Shown one piece after another: positions 55,471 to 63,731 of a DNA stretch of 64,000 nt. A model generated the notes under the pieces. The model saw nothing but the letters and a program-made list of their open reading frames with translations, ran no database searches and was not told where the DNA came from. This DNA comes from Streptomyces dioscori (GTDB lineage Bacteria > Actinomycetota > Actinomycetes > Streptomycetales > Streptomycetaceae): positions 585,064 through 649,063 of the forward strand of contig NZ_KZ679040.1 of NCBI RefSeq assembly GCF_003024195.1, read 5' to 3'. The translations under genes were made by a program, and so were the position numbers. Within the stretch, counting starts at the first letter, position 1. Each line of letters opens with the position of its first letter.

Positions 55471-57093
55471 TCAGCGACCGCGGCCCAGCGCGCGACGGCC
55501 GCCTCCGCCGCCCTCGCGCACGGCGGGCAGGTTCTGCCGGGGGGCCGCTCCGCGGGTGTCCTCCTCCAGGCGCAGGGCGAGCGCCGGGCAGCGTCGTACG
55601 GCCCGCAGCGCCTTCGCCTCCGCGTAGCGGGGCACGCCCGCCTGCGCGACCGTCGGGAAGCCGTCGGCGCCCAGCTGGAAGACCTCCGGGAGGATGTCCG
55701 CGCACAGACCGTGCCCGCGGCAGAGCGTCCAGTCGACGTAGATCTTCTGACGGCTGGGACCCTGCTCCTCCTCGGGCTGGCCGCCCGGGATGCCGGTGGG
55801 CTGCTGGCCGCCCTCGAAGAGCGGCAGAACGCCCTCCACGGGCCGTCCGCAGCCGTTGCCGAGGACATGGGCGGCCAGGTCGTCCGTGAAGGCCTTGATG
55901 GTCGACTCCAGGAACATCGCGGAGCCGTCCGGGTGCGAGCACGCGCCGCGCCGCTTCACGGCGTTGGCGACCTGCTTGAGCGCCTCCAGGGCGGCCGGAC
56001 CACCGCCGTTGAGGATGTCCTCCATGCCGCGGGCCGCGGCCGGCAGTCCTAGGTAGCAGGGGCCGCACTGGCCGGCGCTCTCCTCGGCCAGCCACTGGGC
56101 CACACGCAGCGACTCGCCCAGCGGGCAGGTCGACTGGCTGATCGGGAGGATCGCGCCGGCGCCGAGGGCGCCGCCCACCGCGTCCAGGGAGTTGCGCGAG
56201 ACGATCGCCTCGTTGACCGTCGCGGAGTCCAGCCACTTGCCGTGGTAGCCGCCGGTCAGCACGCCCTGCGGGACGGGCGGGGCACCGGCCAGCTGCAGGA
56301 TGTAGCGCAGCGGCACACCGGTCGGGGCCTCGATCACCATGGGCCGGGCGACCGCCCCGGAGACGGTGAGCATGACGGTGCCGGGCTCGTCGTACAGACC
56401 GGTGTTCCCGTAGCGCTCGGCGCCGATGCGGGCGGCGATCGCCAGCTGGGCGAAGGTCTCGGCGTTCGACAGCAGGGTGGGGGCGCCGCCGACGCCGTTC
56501 TGTGAGGCGCTGGTCTTGCGGCCCGGCGGGATCGCGGGGCCGCCGTCGATGGAGCGGACCAGGGAGGCGGCCGCTCCGGTCACCATCCGCACCGGGTTGC
56601 GCTGCACCCGCGCGCGGATGGTCGCGTTGCGCCGGTTGGTCAGACCGCGCTCGGAGAGCGCCGCCTCCATCGACCGCTGGGTGGATTCACGTGTCACTCC
56701 GACGACCAGGGTGCGGGCGCCCAGGGCCTCCGCGACCAGCAGGGCGCCGTCCAGGATCAGATGCGGGGCACGGTTGATCATCACCGTGTCCTTGCGGCAG
56801 GCGGGCTCGTCCTCGCTGCCGTTGACGACGACCACGGGCCGTACGCCCCGGCGGATCGCCGCCTCGGCGACCGACCGGAGCTTCTTGTGGAACGGGAAGC
56901 CCGCGCCGCCGCGGCCCTTCAGGTTGATCCGTTCGGAGAGCTGCGCGAGCTGCTCTCCGCCCATGGGCTCAAGCGGCCCGTGCACCTTCAGGTGCATGGG
57001 CAGGTCGAGTCTCTCGACGAGATCGAAACCGGAGGTGAGCTGGGGAAGGCCCACCACTCGGACTTCGGGGACGTCGGGAAGGGCCTCGTTCAC
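55471..57093 (-). CDS. NuoF-like flavoprotein fused to a C-terminal ferredoxin domain
   Basis: 540 residues. The N-terminal two thirds resemble NuoF (complex I 51-kDa, FMN and NADH binding): INLKGRGGAGFPFHKKL near residue 55, VVVNGSEDEPACRKD, and PTLLSNAETFAQL. The iron-sulfur region reads ESAGQCGPCYLG...GACSHPDG, where the usual first Cys (ESCGxCxPC) is Ala. From about residue 446 a single-cluster ferredoxin follows (VDWTLCRGHGLCADILPEVF...RRCPALAL). The tail is Gly/Arg-rich. GTG at 57093 overlaps the stop of the upstream membrane-protein gene by one base. Together they look like an NADH-to-membrane electron path; acceptor unknown. Confidence 0.82.
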   Translation of the reverse strand: MNEALPDVPEVRVVGLPQLTSGFDLVERLDLPMHLKVHGPLEPMGGEQLAQLSERINLKGRGGAGFPFHKKLRSVAEAAIRRGVRPVVVVNGSEDEPACRKDTVMINRAPHLILDGALLVAEALGARTLVVGVTRESTQRSMEAALSERGLTNRRNATIRARVQRNPVRMVTGAAASLVRSIDGGPAIPPGRKTSASQNGVGGAPTLLSNAETFAQLAIAARIGAERYGNTGLYDEPGTVMLTVSGAVARPMVIEAPTGVPLRYILQLAGAPPVPQGVLTGGYHGKWLDSATVNEAIVSRNSLDAVGGALGAGAILPISQSTCPLGESLRVAQWLAEESAGQCGPCYLGLPAAARGMEDILNGGGPAALEALKQVANAVKRRGACSHPDGSAMFLESTIKAFTDDLAAHVLGNGCGRPVEGVLPLFEGGQQPTGIPGGQPEEEQGPSRQKIYVDWTLCRGHGLCADILPEVFQLGADGFPTVAQAGVPRYAEAKALRAVRRCPALALRLEEDTRGAAPRQNLPAVREGGGGGRRALGRGR

Positions 57094-58394
57094 TAAAAGC
57101 CTCCGGAAGGCGCGTTCCAGGGTTCGCCGTTGCTCGGTGCCTCGTAGGAACCGGGCAGCGTTTCAGTGGCGGGACCGCTGTTGTACGTGTCATTCGGGTT
57201 GTACGTACCGAGGGGGTCGTTCGTCTCACCGGTGTTGTACAAGTCACTTCCGCCGTACGAGGCGCCCGGCGGGGGAGTGTCGTACGAGACGGGAGTGAAC
57301 GTGCCCGTGTCGTAGTTGGGACCGTCGGTGCGCGGCGGGGCCTCGTAGAGCGGCGGCGAGGGGGCCGGCCAGCGGGGACCGCTGCCGTCGTCGGTGCGGG
57401 GCATCGCCTGCGTGGGCTGCATGTCCAACGGGACCTGCATGGGCCGGGTCGGGTCGACGGCCAGCGGGTCCTGCGCGCGCGGGCTGGACGTGGCCCGGTA
57501 GGCGGCCGCGAAACCGCCGGTGTCGGTGAGCGACCCGGTGTCGGTGAAGGACGCGGTGTCCGGGAAGCCGGCGCGCTGGGGAGAGGCGCCGCGCTGCTGG
57601 GGGACCGGCTGGTCGGGGAAGCCGGGCCGGCCGCCGCCGCGCGGAGCCTCGCGCGTGGCCTCCGGGGCACGCCGTGCCGGGGGCTCCTCGCGGAAGCCCC
57701 GGTTGTTGCCGTTGTCGAGCAGGGCCAGGACCCGCTTGGCGAACTTGCGCTTGAACGACAGGGGGGCCGCGCGAAGCCCGAGTGCTCCCATGACCGCGAC
57801 CAGGGCGAGGCTGTAGAGGATCACGAAGACCGGCTTCGCCTCGCGGCCCGCGAAGAGGCCGTGGACCAGGGCCGCGCACCAGGCGGGGTAGGCCAGCATG
57901 TGCACCGCGCGCCAGCGGGCGGCGACCTCGGCGGGGGACGCGAACCTGCTGCGCAGGGCGCCGGTGAGGGCGGTGAAGATCATCAGGAGGCCGGCCAGGG
58001 AGCCGAATCCGATGAGCTGGCCGGTGCCGGTGACACCCAGGCCGAAGGGGACGAAGACCGCGATCGCGGAGACGTGGTCGAGGAACAGCTTGACCGTGAC
58101 GTGCAGCACCAGGAAGCCGACCGAACTGACCGCGGTCGTCCGGTGCACGGCCTGGGCTATCAGGCGCTGGCGGGTGTTGAGGAAGACCCGGTCGGTGGCG
58201 ACCAGCCCCCACAGGACCGAGCAGGTCAGGGCGACGAGGGACAGCACGCCCGCGCCGAAGTTGATGAAGTCGCGGAACGCGTCACCTCCGACCACGACGC
58301 TGACGGGTATGAGCAGCAGAACGGCAGCCATCACTCCACCCTGAACCGAGCGACTCGGCTGGGAGAGCGTGCTGTTGTTGCGGCGAGAGTTCAT
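57093..58394 (-). CDS. Six-helix heme-b-type membrane protein (ferric-reductase/cytochrome-b-like) with long Pro-rich tail
   Basis: 433 residues. About six helices lie in residues 18-215. His residues occur in VHRTTAVSSVGFLVLHVTVKLFLDH (helix 3) and in RAVHMLAYPAWCAALVHGLF (helix 5), spaced to hold one or two b hemes as in ferric-reductase-like domains. The C-terminal half is a disordered Pro/Thr/Gly/Tyr-rich tail with TDTGSLTDTGGF and Tyr-Asn-Thr/Asn-Asp-Thr repeats. No flavin domain is attached; the flavoprotein is the next, overlapping gene. ATG at 58394, 7 nt after GGAG. Confidence 0.8.
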   Translation of the reverse strand: MNSRRNNSTLSQPSRSVQGGVMAAVLLLIPVSVVVGGDAFRDFINFGAGVLSLVALTCSVLWGLVATDRVFLNTRQRLIAQAVHRTTAVSSVGFLVLHVTVKLFLDHVSAIAVFVPFGLGVTGTGQLIGFGSLAGLLMIFTALTGALRSRFASPAEVAARWRAVHMLAYPAWCAALVHGLFAGREAKPVFVILYSLALVAVMGALGLRAAPLSFKRKFAKRVLALLDNGNNRGFREEPPARRAPEATREAPRGGGRPGFPDQPVPQQRGASPQRAGFPDTASFTDTGSLTDTGGFAAAYRATSSPRAQDPLAVDPTRPMQVPLDMQPTQAMPRTDDGSGPRWPAPSPPLYEAPPRTDGPNYDTGTFTPVSYDTPPPGASYGGSDLYNTGETNDPLGTYNPNDTYNSGPATETLPGSYEAPSNGEPWNAPSGGF

Positions 58395-58655
58395 GGGGCA
58401 ACTCCGAACAGTTCGGGAAAGCGGTCCCGCTGCCGCACTCTAGGTCGATGCATACCGAGGAGTACGAGGTTTGAGTTATATCGCTGTTATCAAAGGGTGG
58501 CGAGGGAGTTGTGATGTCCCTTAGCGGCCCTTACGCGAAGTAACCTTTGACCTTTGTCCGGCGTGTGCCGGTGCGGCGCGGGGAGCGACACTCAGTGCCG
58601 GAGCGTAGCCGAAAGCGCGTCGCGGCCCGCTCGGCCGCTGCGGTACCCTGACGCC

Positions 58656-58694
58656 ATGCGTGCCGTACGCCTTCTGCTTAGTGAGCCGCGCTGA
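58656..58694 (+). CDS. leuS leader peptide, 12 residues with three consecutive Leu
   Basis: The peptide is [12 protein letters not shown] followed by TGA. The three Leu codons are CTT CTG CTT; CTT is rare in this GC-rich genome, so shortage of charged tRNA-Leu would stall the ribosome here. The ATG directly follows a -10-like box (6 nt), as in other leaderless genes in this window. It is a control peptide, unlikely to have a function as a protein. Confidence 0.65.
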   Translation: MRAVRLLLSEPR

Positions 58695-58739
58695 TCAATT
58701 CCGGTCGTCGGAAAACCGCGACCGGCATCGGCGCGGCGC

Positions 58740-58763
58740 CCCCTCCTGTGCGAGGGGTTTTTT
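58740..58763 (+). terminator. Intrinsic attenuator before leuS
   Basis: The stem CCCCTC/GAGGGG with loop CTGTGC is followed by TTTTTT. A six-T run is rare in this genome. It ends 47 nt before the leuS start, inside the leader, so it should control read-through. Confidence 0.8.
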
Positions 58764-58810
58764 CATTTCCTGAGCCGCTGGCAGAGACGATCGATGGAGC
58801 TTTGAGGATC

Positions 58811-61693
58811 ATGAGCGAGACGAACACCGCTGCTTCCGAGGTGGCAGCGCCGCACCGCTACACGGCCGCGCTGGCCGCTGACATCGAGGCACGCTGGCAG
58901 GACTTCTGGGACGCCGAGGGCACGTACGAGGCTCCCAACCCGAGCGGTGACCTGGCGGGGGATCCCCAGCAGGTCGCCAAGCCCAAGAAGTTCATCATGG
59001 ACATGTTCCCGTACCCCTCCGGTACGGGCCTGCACGTCGGTCACCCCCTGGGATACATCGCCACCGACGTGACCGCCCGGTACCAGCGCATGACGGGCCA
59101 CAACGTCCTGCACACCCTGGGCTTCGACGCGTTCGGCCTGCCCGCCGAACAGCACGCCGTGTCGACGGGCGAGCATCCCCGGATCACCACCGAGGCGGCC
59201 ATCGCCAACATGAAGTCCCAGCTGCGCGCGCTGGGCCTGGGTCACGACAAGCGCCGGTCCTTCGCGACGATCGACCCGGACTACTACAAGTGGACCCAGT
59301 GGATCTTCCTGCAGATCTTCAACTCCTGGTACGACACCGAGGCCGGCCGGGCCCGTCCGATCGCCGAACTGGTGGCGAAGTTCGAGAGCGGTGAACGCGC
59401 GCTGCCCGGCGGACGTATCTGGAGTGAGCTGTCTCACGCGGAGCGCGCCGACGTCCTGGGTGAGTACCGCCTGGCGTACGCCTCCGAGGCGCCCGTCAAC
59501 TGGTGTCCCGGCCTGGGCACCGTCCTGGCGAACGAGGAGGTGACCGCGGACGGCCGCTCCGAGCGCGGCAACTTCCCCGTGTTCAAGGCCAAGCTGCGCC
59601 AGTGGAACATGCGCATCACCGCGTACGCCGACCGGCTGCTGGACGACCTGGACGCGCTGGACTGGCCCGAGGCCATCAAGCTGCAGCAGCGCAACTGGAT
59701 CGGCCGCTCCGAGGGCGCCCGCGTCGACTTCCCCGTCGACGGCGACGCGATCTCCGTCTTCACCACCCGCCCGGACACCCTGTTCGGCGCGACCTACATG
59801 GTGCTGGCGCCCGAGCACCCGCTGGTCGAGAAGCTGACCCCGGCCGCCTGGCCCGAGGGCACCCACGACGTCTGGACGGGCGGCCACGCCAGCCCGTCCG
59901 AGGCCGTCGCCGCCTACCGCGCGCAGGCCGCCTCCAAGTCGGACGTCGAGCGCCAGGCCGAGGCCAAGGACAAGACGGGCGTCTTCACCGGCTCGTACGC
60001 GACGAACCCGGTCAACGGCGAGCAGGTCCCCGTCTTCATCGCCGACTACGTACTGATGGGGTACGGCACCGGCGCGATCATGGCGGTCCCCGCGGGCGAC
60101 CAGCGCGACTTCGAGTTCGCGCGCGCCTTCGAGCTGCCGGTCGTCTGCGTGGTCGAGCCCACCGACGGCCGCGGCACCGACACGTCGACGTGGGAGAACG
60201 CGTTCGGCTCGTACGACGCGAAGATCATCAACTCCGCGAACGGCGACATCTCGCTGGACGGCCTGGGCGTCACCGAGGCCAAGGAGCGCATCACCGAGTG
60301 GCTGGAGGGCAAGGACGTCGGCCACGGCACCGTCAACTTCCGGCTGCGCGACTGGCTGTTCAGCCGCCAGCGCTACTGGGGTGAGCCCTTCCCGATCGTC
60401 TACGACGAGGACGGCATCGCCCACCCGCTGCCCGAGTCGATGCTGCCTCTGGAGCTGCCGGAGGTCGAGGACTACTCGCCGCGCACCTTCGACCCCGACG
60501 ACGCGAACACGTCCCCGGAGACCCCGCTGTCCCGCAACGAGGACTGGGTCAACGTGGAGCTGGACCTGGGCGACGGCCGCGGCACGCGCGCGTACCGCCG
60601 CGAGACCAACACCATGCCCAACTGGGCCGGTTCCTGCTGGTACGAGCTGCGCTACCTGGACCCGCACAACTCCGAGAAGCTGGTCGACCCGGAGATCGAG
60701 AAGTACTGGATGGGCCCGCGCGAGGGCCAGCCGCACGGCGGTGTCGACCTGTACGTCGGCGGCGCCGAACACGCCGTGCTGCACCTGCTGTACGCGCGCT
60801 TCTGGTCCAAGGTGCTGTTCGACCTGGGGCACGTCTCCTCGGCAGAGCCGTTCCACAAGCTGTACAACCAGGGCATGATCCAGGCCTTCGTGTACCGCGA
60901 CAGCCGTGGCATCGCCGTACCGGCAGCCGAGGTGGAGGAGCGCGACGGCGCCTTCCACTACAAGGGCGAGAAGGTCTCCCGGCTGCTGGGCAAGATGGGC
61001 AAGTCCCTGAAGAACGCGGTCACTCCGGACGAGATCTGCGACGAGTACGGGGCGGACACCCTGCGCCTGTACGAGATGGCGATGGGCCCCCTGGACGTGT
61101 CGCGGCCGTGGGACACGCGCGCGGTGGTGGGCCAGTACAGGCTGCTGCAGCGGCTGTGGCGCAACGTGATCGACGAGACCACCGGTGACGTCACCGTCGT
61201 CGACGTCCCGGACGCCGACATCGACGCGGACACGCTGCGCGTCCTGCACAAGGCGATCGACGGCGTGCGCCAGGACCTGGAAGGCCTGCGCTTCAACACC
61301 GCCATCGCCAAGGTCACCGAGCTGAACAACCACCTGACGAAGGCGGGCGGTCCCATCCCGCGGAGCGTGGCCGAGTCGCTGGTGCTGCTGGTCGCGCCGC
61401 TGGCCCCGCACATCGCCGAGGAGCTGTGGCGCAAGCTGGGCCACACCGACACGGTCGTCCACCGGGACTTCCCGGTCGCCGACCCGGCGTACGCCGTCGA
61501 CGAGAGCGTGACCTGCGTCGTCCAGATCAAGGGCAAGGTCAAGGCCCGCCTGGAGGTCTCCCCGTCGATCTCGGACGAGGAACTGGAGAAGGTGGCGCTG
61601 GCCGACGACAAGGTGGTCGCGGCGCTGGACGGGGCGGGCATCCGCAAGGTGATCGTGCGGGCGCCGAAGCTGGTGAACATCGTTCCGGCGTAG
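58811..61693 (+). CDS. leuS: Leucyl-tRNA synthetase
   Basis: 960 residues, class Ia. The HIGH-type motif is [18 protein letters not shown] (about residues 70-87). The signature loop is KMGKSLKN, a KMSKS variant. The CP1 editing domain contains [22 protein letters not shown]. The length includes the usual actinobacterial insertions and a C-terminal domain ending [17 protein letters not shown] at 58811, 11 nt after GGAG. It is expressed through a leader-peptide attenuator, which fits feedback by tRNA-Leu charging. Confidence 0.97.
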   Translation: MSETNTAASEVAAPHRYTAALAADIEARWQDFWDAEGTYEAPNPSGDLAGDPQQVAKPKKFIMDMFPYPSGTGLHVGHPLGYIATDVTARYQRMTGHNVLHTLGFDAFGLPAEQHAVSTGEHPRITTEAAIANMKSQLRALGLGHDKRRSFATIDPDYYKWTQWIFLQIFNSWYDTEAGRARPIAELVAKFESGERALPGGRIWSELSHAERADVLGEYRLAYASEAPVNWCPGLGTVLANEEVTADGRSERGNFPVFKAKLRQWNMRITAYADRLLDDLDALDWPEAIKLQQRNWIGRSEGARVDFPVDGDAISVFTTRPDTLFGATYMVLAPEHPLVEKLTPAAWPEGTHDVWTGGHASPSEAVAAYRAQAASKSDVERQAEAKDKTGVFTGSYATNPVNGEQVPVFIADYVLMGYGTGAIMAVPAGDQRDFEFARAFELPVVCVVEPTDGRGTDTSTWENAFGSYDAKIINSANGDISLDGLGVTEAKERITEWLEGKDVGHGTVNFRLRDWLFSRQRYWGEPFPIVYDEDGIAHPLPESMLPLELPEVEDYSPRTFDPDDANTSPETPLSRNEDWVNVELDLGDGRGTRAYRRETNTMPNWAGSCWYELRYLDPHNSEKLVDPEIEKYWMGPREGQPHGGVDLYVGGAEHAVLHLLYARFWSKVLFDLGHVSSAEPFHKLYNQGMIQAFVYRDSRGIAVPAAEVEERDGAFHYKGEKVSRLLGKMGKSLKNAVTPDEICDEYGADTLRLYEMAMGPLDVSRPWDTRAVVGQYRLLQRLWRNVIDETTGDVTVVDVPDADIDADTLRVLHKAIDGVRQDLEGLRFNTAIAKVTELNNHLTKAGGPIPRSVAESLVLLVAPLAPHIAEELWRKLGHTDTVVHRDFPVADPAYAVDESVTCVVQIKGKVKARLEVSPSISDEELEKVALADDKVVAALDGAGIRKVIVRAPKLVNIVPA

Positions 61694-61707
61694 GTGAGCA
61701 CCGGGCG

Positions 61708-61726
61708 GCGGCCCGTGGTGGGCCGC
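61708..61726 (+). terminator. Hairpin after leuS
   Basis: GCGGCCC pairs with GGGCCGC around GTGGT, 14 nt after the leuS stop. Confidence 0.6.
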
Positions 61727-61878
61727 TCGGGGTCTTCCCCTACGGGCAGGTTGGGGGTTCCGCTGGAACCCTCGGCCTGCTTTTTCCGTTTACGGTGAAA
61801 GAGCCCACAAGTGCGTGGAAGAGCCCGCATGCGCTGGACGGGCCCGCACGCACTGGACGCAGCACCGAGAGGACCGTC

Positions 61879-62682
61879 ATGGAAGCCGTGGTCGCCATCG
61901 TGGCGGTGATCTTCTTGCTGTTCGTGGCACTGGGCGTGTACGCCACGGTGAAGGTGGTCGGCGCCGCGAAGCGGGGCGTGGACCGCACCGTCGCGCAGGC
62001 CCGCCGCACGGTGGAGGACTCCACCCTCAAGGCGAAGACCTTCGCCCAGCCGGGATCCCTGGGCCAGCTCGCCCAGCTGCGCCTCTCCCTGCGCACGTCG
62101 ATGCGGGCCACCCAGGAAGCGCTGCAGGCGGGCGTGGGCGAGGACGCGTCGCTGAAGGAGTCACTGGCGCTCTTCGACCGTCTCAGCGCGCACGGCCACG
62201 AACTGGACGGCGAGTTGAAGCGGCTGGAGCGCGAACCGGACAGGGCGCGTCTCGCCGAGCGGCTTCCCGCGCTGCGGGAGCGCACGGAACAGATAACGAA
62301 ATCGGCCGACGCACTGCGCTGGGCGGCGCGCGACCGCGCCCAGCGTTTCGGTGGCGACGACCTGGAGTCGCTGAGCACCCAGATCGACATGGAGGCGGGC
62401 GCGCTACGGCACTGGACGACGGAACCCTCGCCCACGCCATCTTCTACTCCTACTCCCACTTCGCAGCCGTCGTCCGCGCGGACGACGGACTCGGCCGGGG
62501 CCGGGTCCGCGTCCGCCCCGCCGTGGTCGGAGGCTCCGAGCGCCGCCGGCGACCAGCAGACCTGGCCGGACAACCCCGAGGCGCGCAGGGCCGAGGAGCC
62601 CACCCGGGCCGCGATCGACGCACCCAGGCAGCGGGCCGCCTACCCTTGGGAGAAGAAGCCCCGCCCGGAGAGCACGACTTGA
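61879..62682 (+). CDS. Single-pass membrane protein with cytoplasmic coiled coil, unknown
   Basis: 267 residues. One N-terminal helix (VVAIVAVIFLLFVALGVYATVKVV), then about 150 residues of charged helix (GVDRTVAQARRTVEDSTLKAK, ELKRLEREPDRARLAERLPALRERTEQI) with heptad-like spacing, then a Ser/Pro/Thr-rich disordered tail ending YPWEKKPRPESTT. ATG at 61879 with GAGAGGA before it. The type resembles membrane-tethered scaffold proteins; I know no function. It lies between leuS and degV. Confidence 0.75.
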   Translation: MEAVVAIVAVIFLLFVALGVYATVKVVGAAKRGVDRTVAQARRTVEDSTLKAKTFAQPGSLGQLAQLRLSLRTSMRATQEALQAGVGEDASLKESLALFDRLSAHGHELDGELKRLEREPDRARLAERLPALRERTEQITKSADALRWAARDRAQRFGGDDLESLSTQIDMEAGALRHWTTEPSPTPSSTPTPTSQPSSARTTDSAGAGSASAPPWSEAPSAAGDQQTWPDNPEARRAEEPTRAAIDAPRQRAAYPWEKKPRPESTT

Positions 62683-62754
62683 TACCGCCGGTCCGGCAGC
62701 GGGCGGCAGGGCCCGGGCTGCCTTCCACGTCCACTGACAGGTAATCTCCAGCTC

Positions 62755-63600
62755 ATGTCCCGCCATGTCGCGATCGTCACCGATTCAACGGCCTACCTGC
62801 CGCCCCGGACGATGGAGCGCCACGGCATCACCGCGGTGCCCCTGACCGTGGTCCTCGGCGACCAGGCGCTCGAAGAGGGCACCGAGATCTCGGCCCGCTC
62901 GCTGGCACTGGCCCTGCAGAAGCGGCGGCCCGTCACGACCTCCCGGCCCAGCCCCGAGGTCTTCGCCGAGACCTACCGCCGTGTCGCCGAGTCCGGCGCG
63001 ACCGGCATCGTCTCGCTGCATCTGTCCTCCGAGTTCTCGGGCACCTACGACGCGGCGGTCCTCGCCGCACGCGAGGCCTCCGTGCCCGTGCGGGTGGTGG
63101 ACACCGGGATGGTCGCCATGGCCCTCGGTTTCTGCGCACTGGCCGCCGCCGAGTCCGCGGAGGCGGGCGGCACGGTCGACGAAGCGGTCACGGCGGCGGA
63201 GAAGCGGGCCGCGGGCACGTGCGCGTACTTCTACGTCGACACCCTCGACTATCTCCGCCGGGGCGGCCGGATCGGGGCGGCGCAGGCGTTGCTCGGCTCC
63301 GCGCTGGCCGTCAAACCACTGCTCGAACTGGACGGCGGACGCATCGAACTCCGGGAGAAGGTGCGCACCGCCACCAAGGCGATCGCCCGCCTGGAAGAGA
63401 TCGTGGCCGACCGGGCCGGGAGCGCCCAGGTCGACATCGCCGTCCACCATCTCGCCGCCCCCGACCGCGCCTCGGCGCTCGCGGAGCGGCTGAGGGTACG
63501 GGTTCCCGGGCTGGCTGACCTGCATGTGAGCGAGGTCGGAGCGGTGATCGGGGCGCACACGGGGCCGGGGCTGCTGGGGGCGGTCGTCTCACCTCGGTGA
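62755..63600 (+). CDS. DegV family (EDD-fold) fatty-acid-binding protein
   Basis: 281 residues. DegV signatures are seen: VTDSTAYLPP near the start, TSRPSPEVFAETYRRV, IVSLHLSSEFSGTYDAA, VVDTGMVAMALGF and YLRRGGRIGAAQALLGSALAVKPLL. Family members bind fatty acids; related FakB proteins present fatty acids to a FakA kinase, but no FakA-like gene is seen here. ATG at 62755, 7 nt after TAATCT, so probably leaderless. A comEA-like gene follows. Confidence 0.92.
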   Translation: MSRHVAIVTDSTAYLPPRTMERHGITAVPLTVVLGDQALEEGTEISARSLALALQKRRPVTTSRPSPEVFAETYRRVAESGATGIVSLHLSSEFSGTYDAAVLAAREASVPVRVVDTGMVAMALGFCALAAAESAEAGGTVDEAVTAAEKRAAGTCAYFYVDTLDYLRRGGRIGAAQALLGSALAVKPLLELDGGRIELREKVRTATKAIARLEEIVADRAGSAQVDIAVHHLAAPDRASALAERLRVRVPGLADLHVSEVGAVIGAHTGPGLLGAVVSPR

Positions 63601-63651
63601 CGGGTCGGCCCTACGGCCCGGGGTGGCTTCGTGGACCCTGTCGAGTGACGG

Positions 63652-63665
63652 AGTTGTCCACAACT
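63652..63665. promoter_or_regulatory. DnaA-box-like inverted repeat before the comEA-like gene
   Basis: AGTTGT-CC-ACAACT is a perfect inverted repeat with a 2-nt centre. It contains TTGTCCACA (63654-63662), the preferred Streptomyces DnaA box. It is a single site, 67 nt before the predicted start, so it is regulatory or titrating rather than an origin. Confidence 0.45.
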
Positions 63666-63731
63666 GGGCGGTAGTCCCCGGGAATGCACCAAGATCATCG
63701 GGGATGCGGCTTCGTGCCCGATTCTCGTCCC

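Larger units (their letters stand above)
58644..58763 (+). promoter_or_regulatory. leuS leader: promoter box, leader peptide, hairpin and attenuator
   Basis: In order: TACCCT (58644-58649) 6 nt before a leader-peptide ATG; a Leu-Leu-Leu run; the hairpin CCGGTCG/CGACCGG (58701-58725); alternative pairing GCCGCGC (58685-58691, inside the peptide frame) with GCGCGGC (58731-58737); and an intrinsic terminator. The arrangement fits ribosome-mediated attenuation sensing charged tRNA-Leu. The pairing scheme is read by eye. Confidence 0.7.

Noticed and set aside
63654..63662. Replication origin signal
   Set aside because: Only one DnaA-box-like site is present; Streptomyces oriC has many boxes next to dnaA and dnaN, which are not here.
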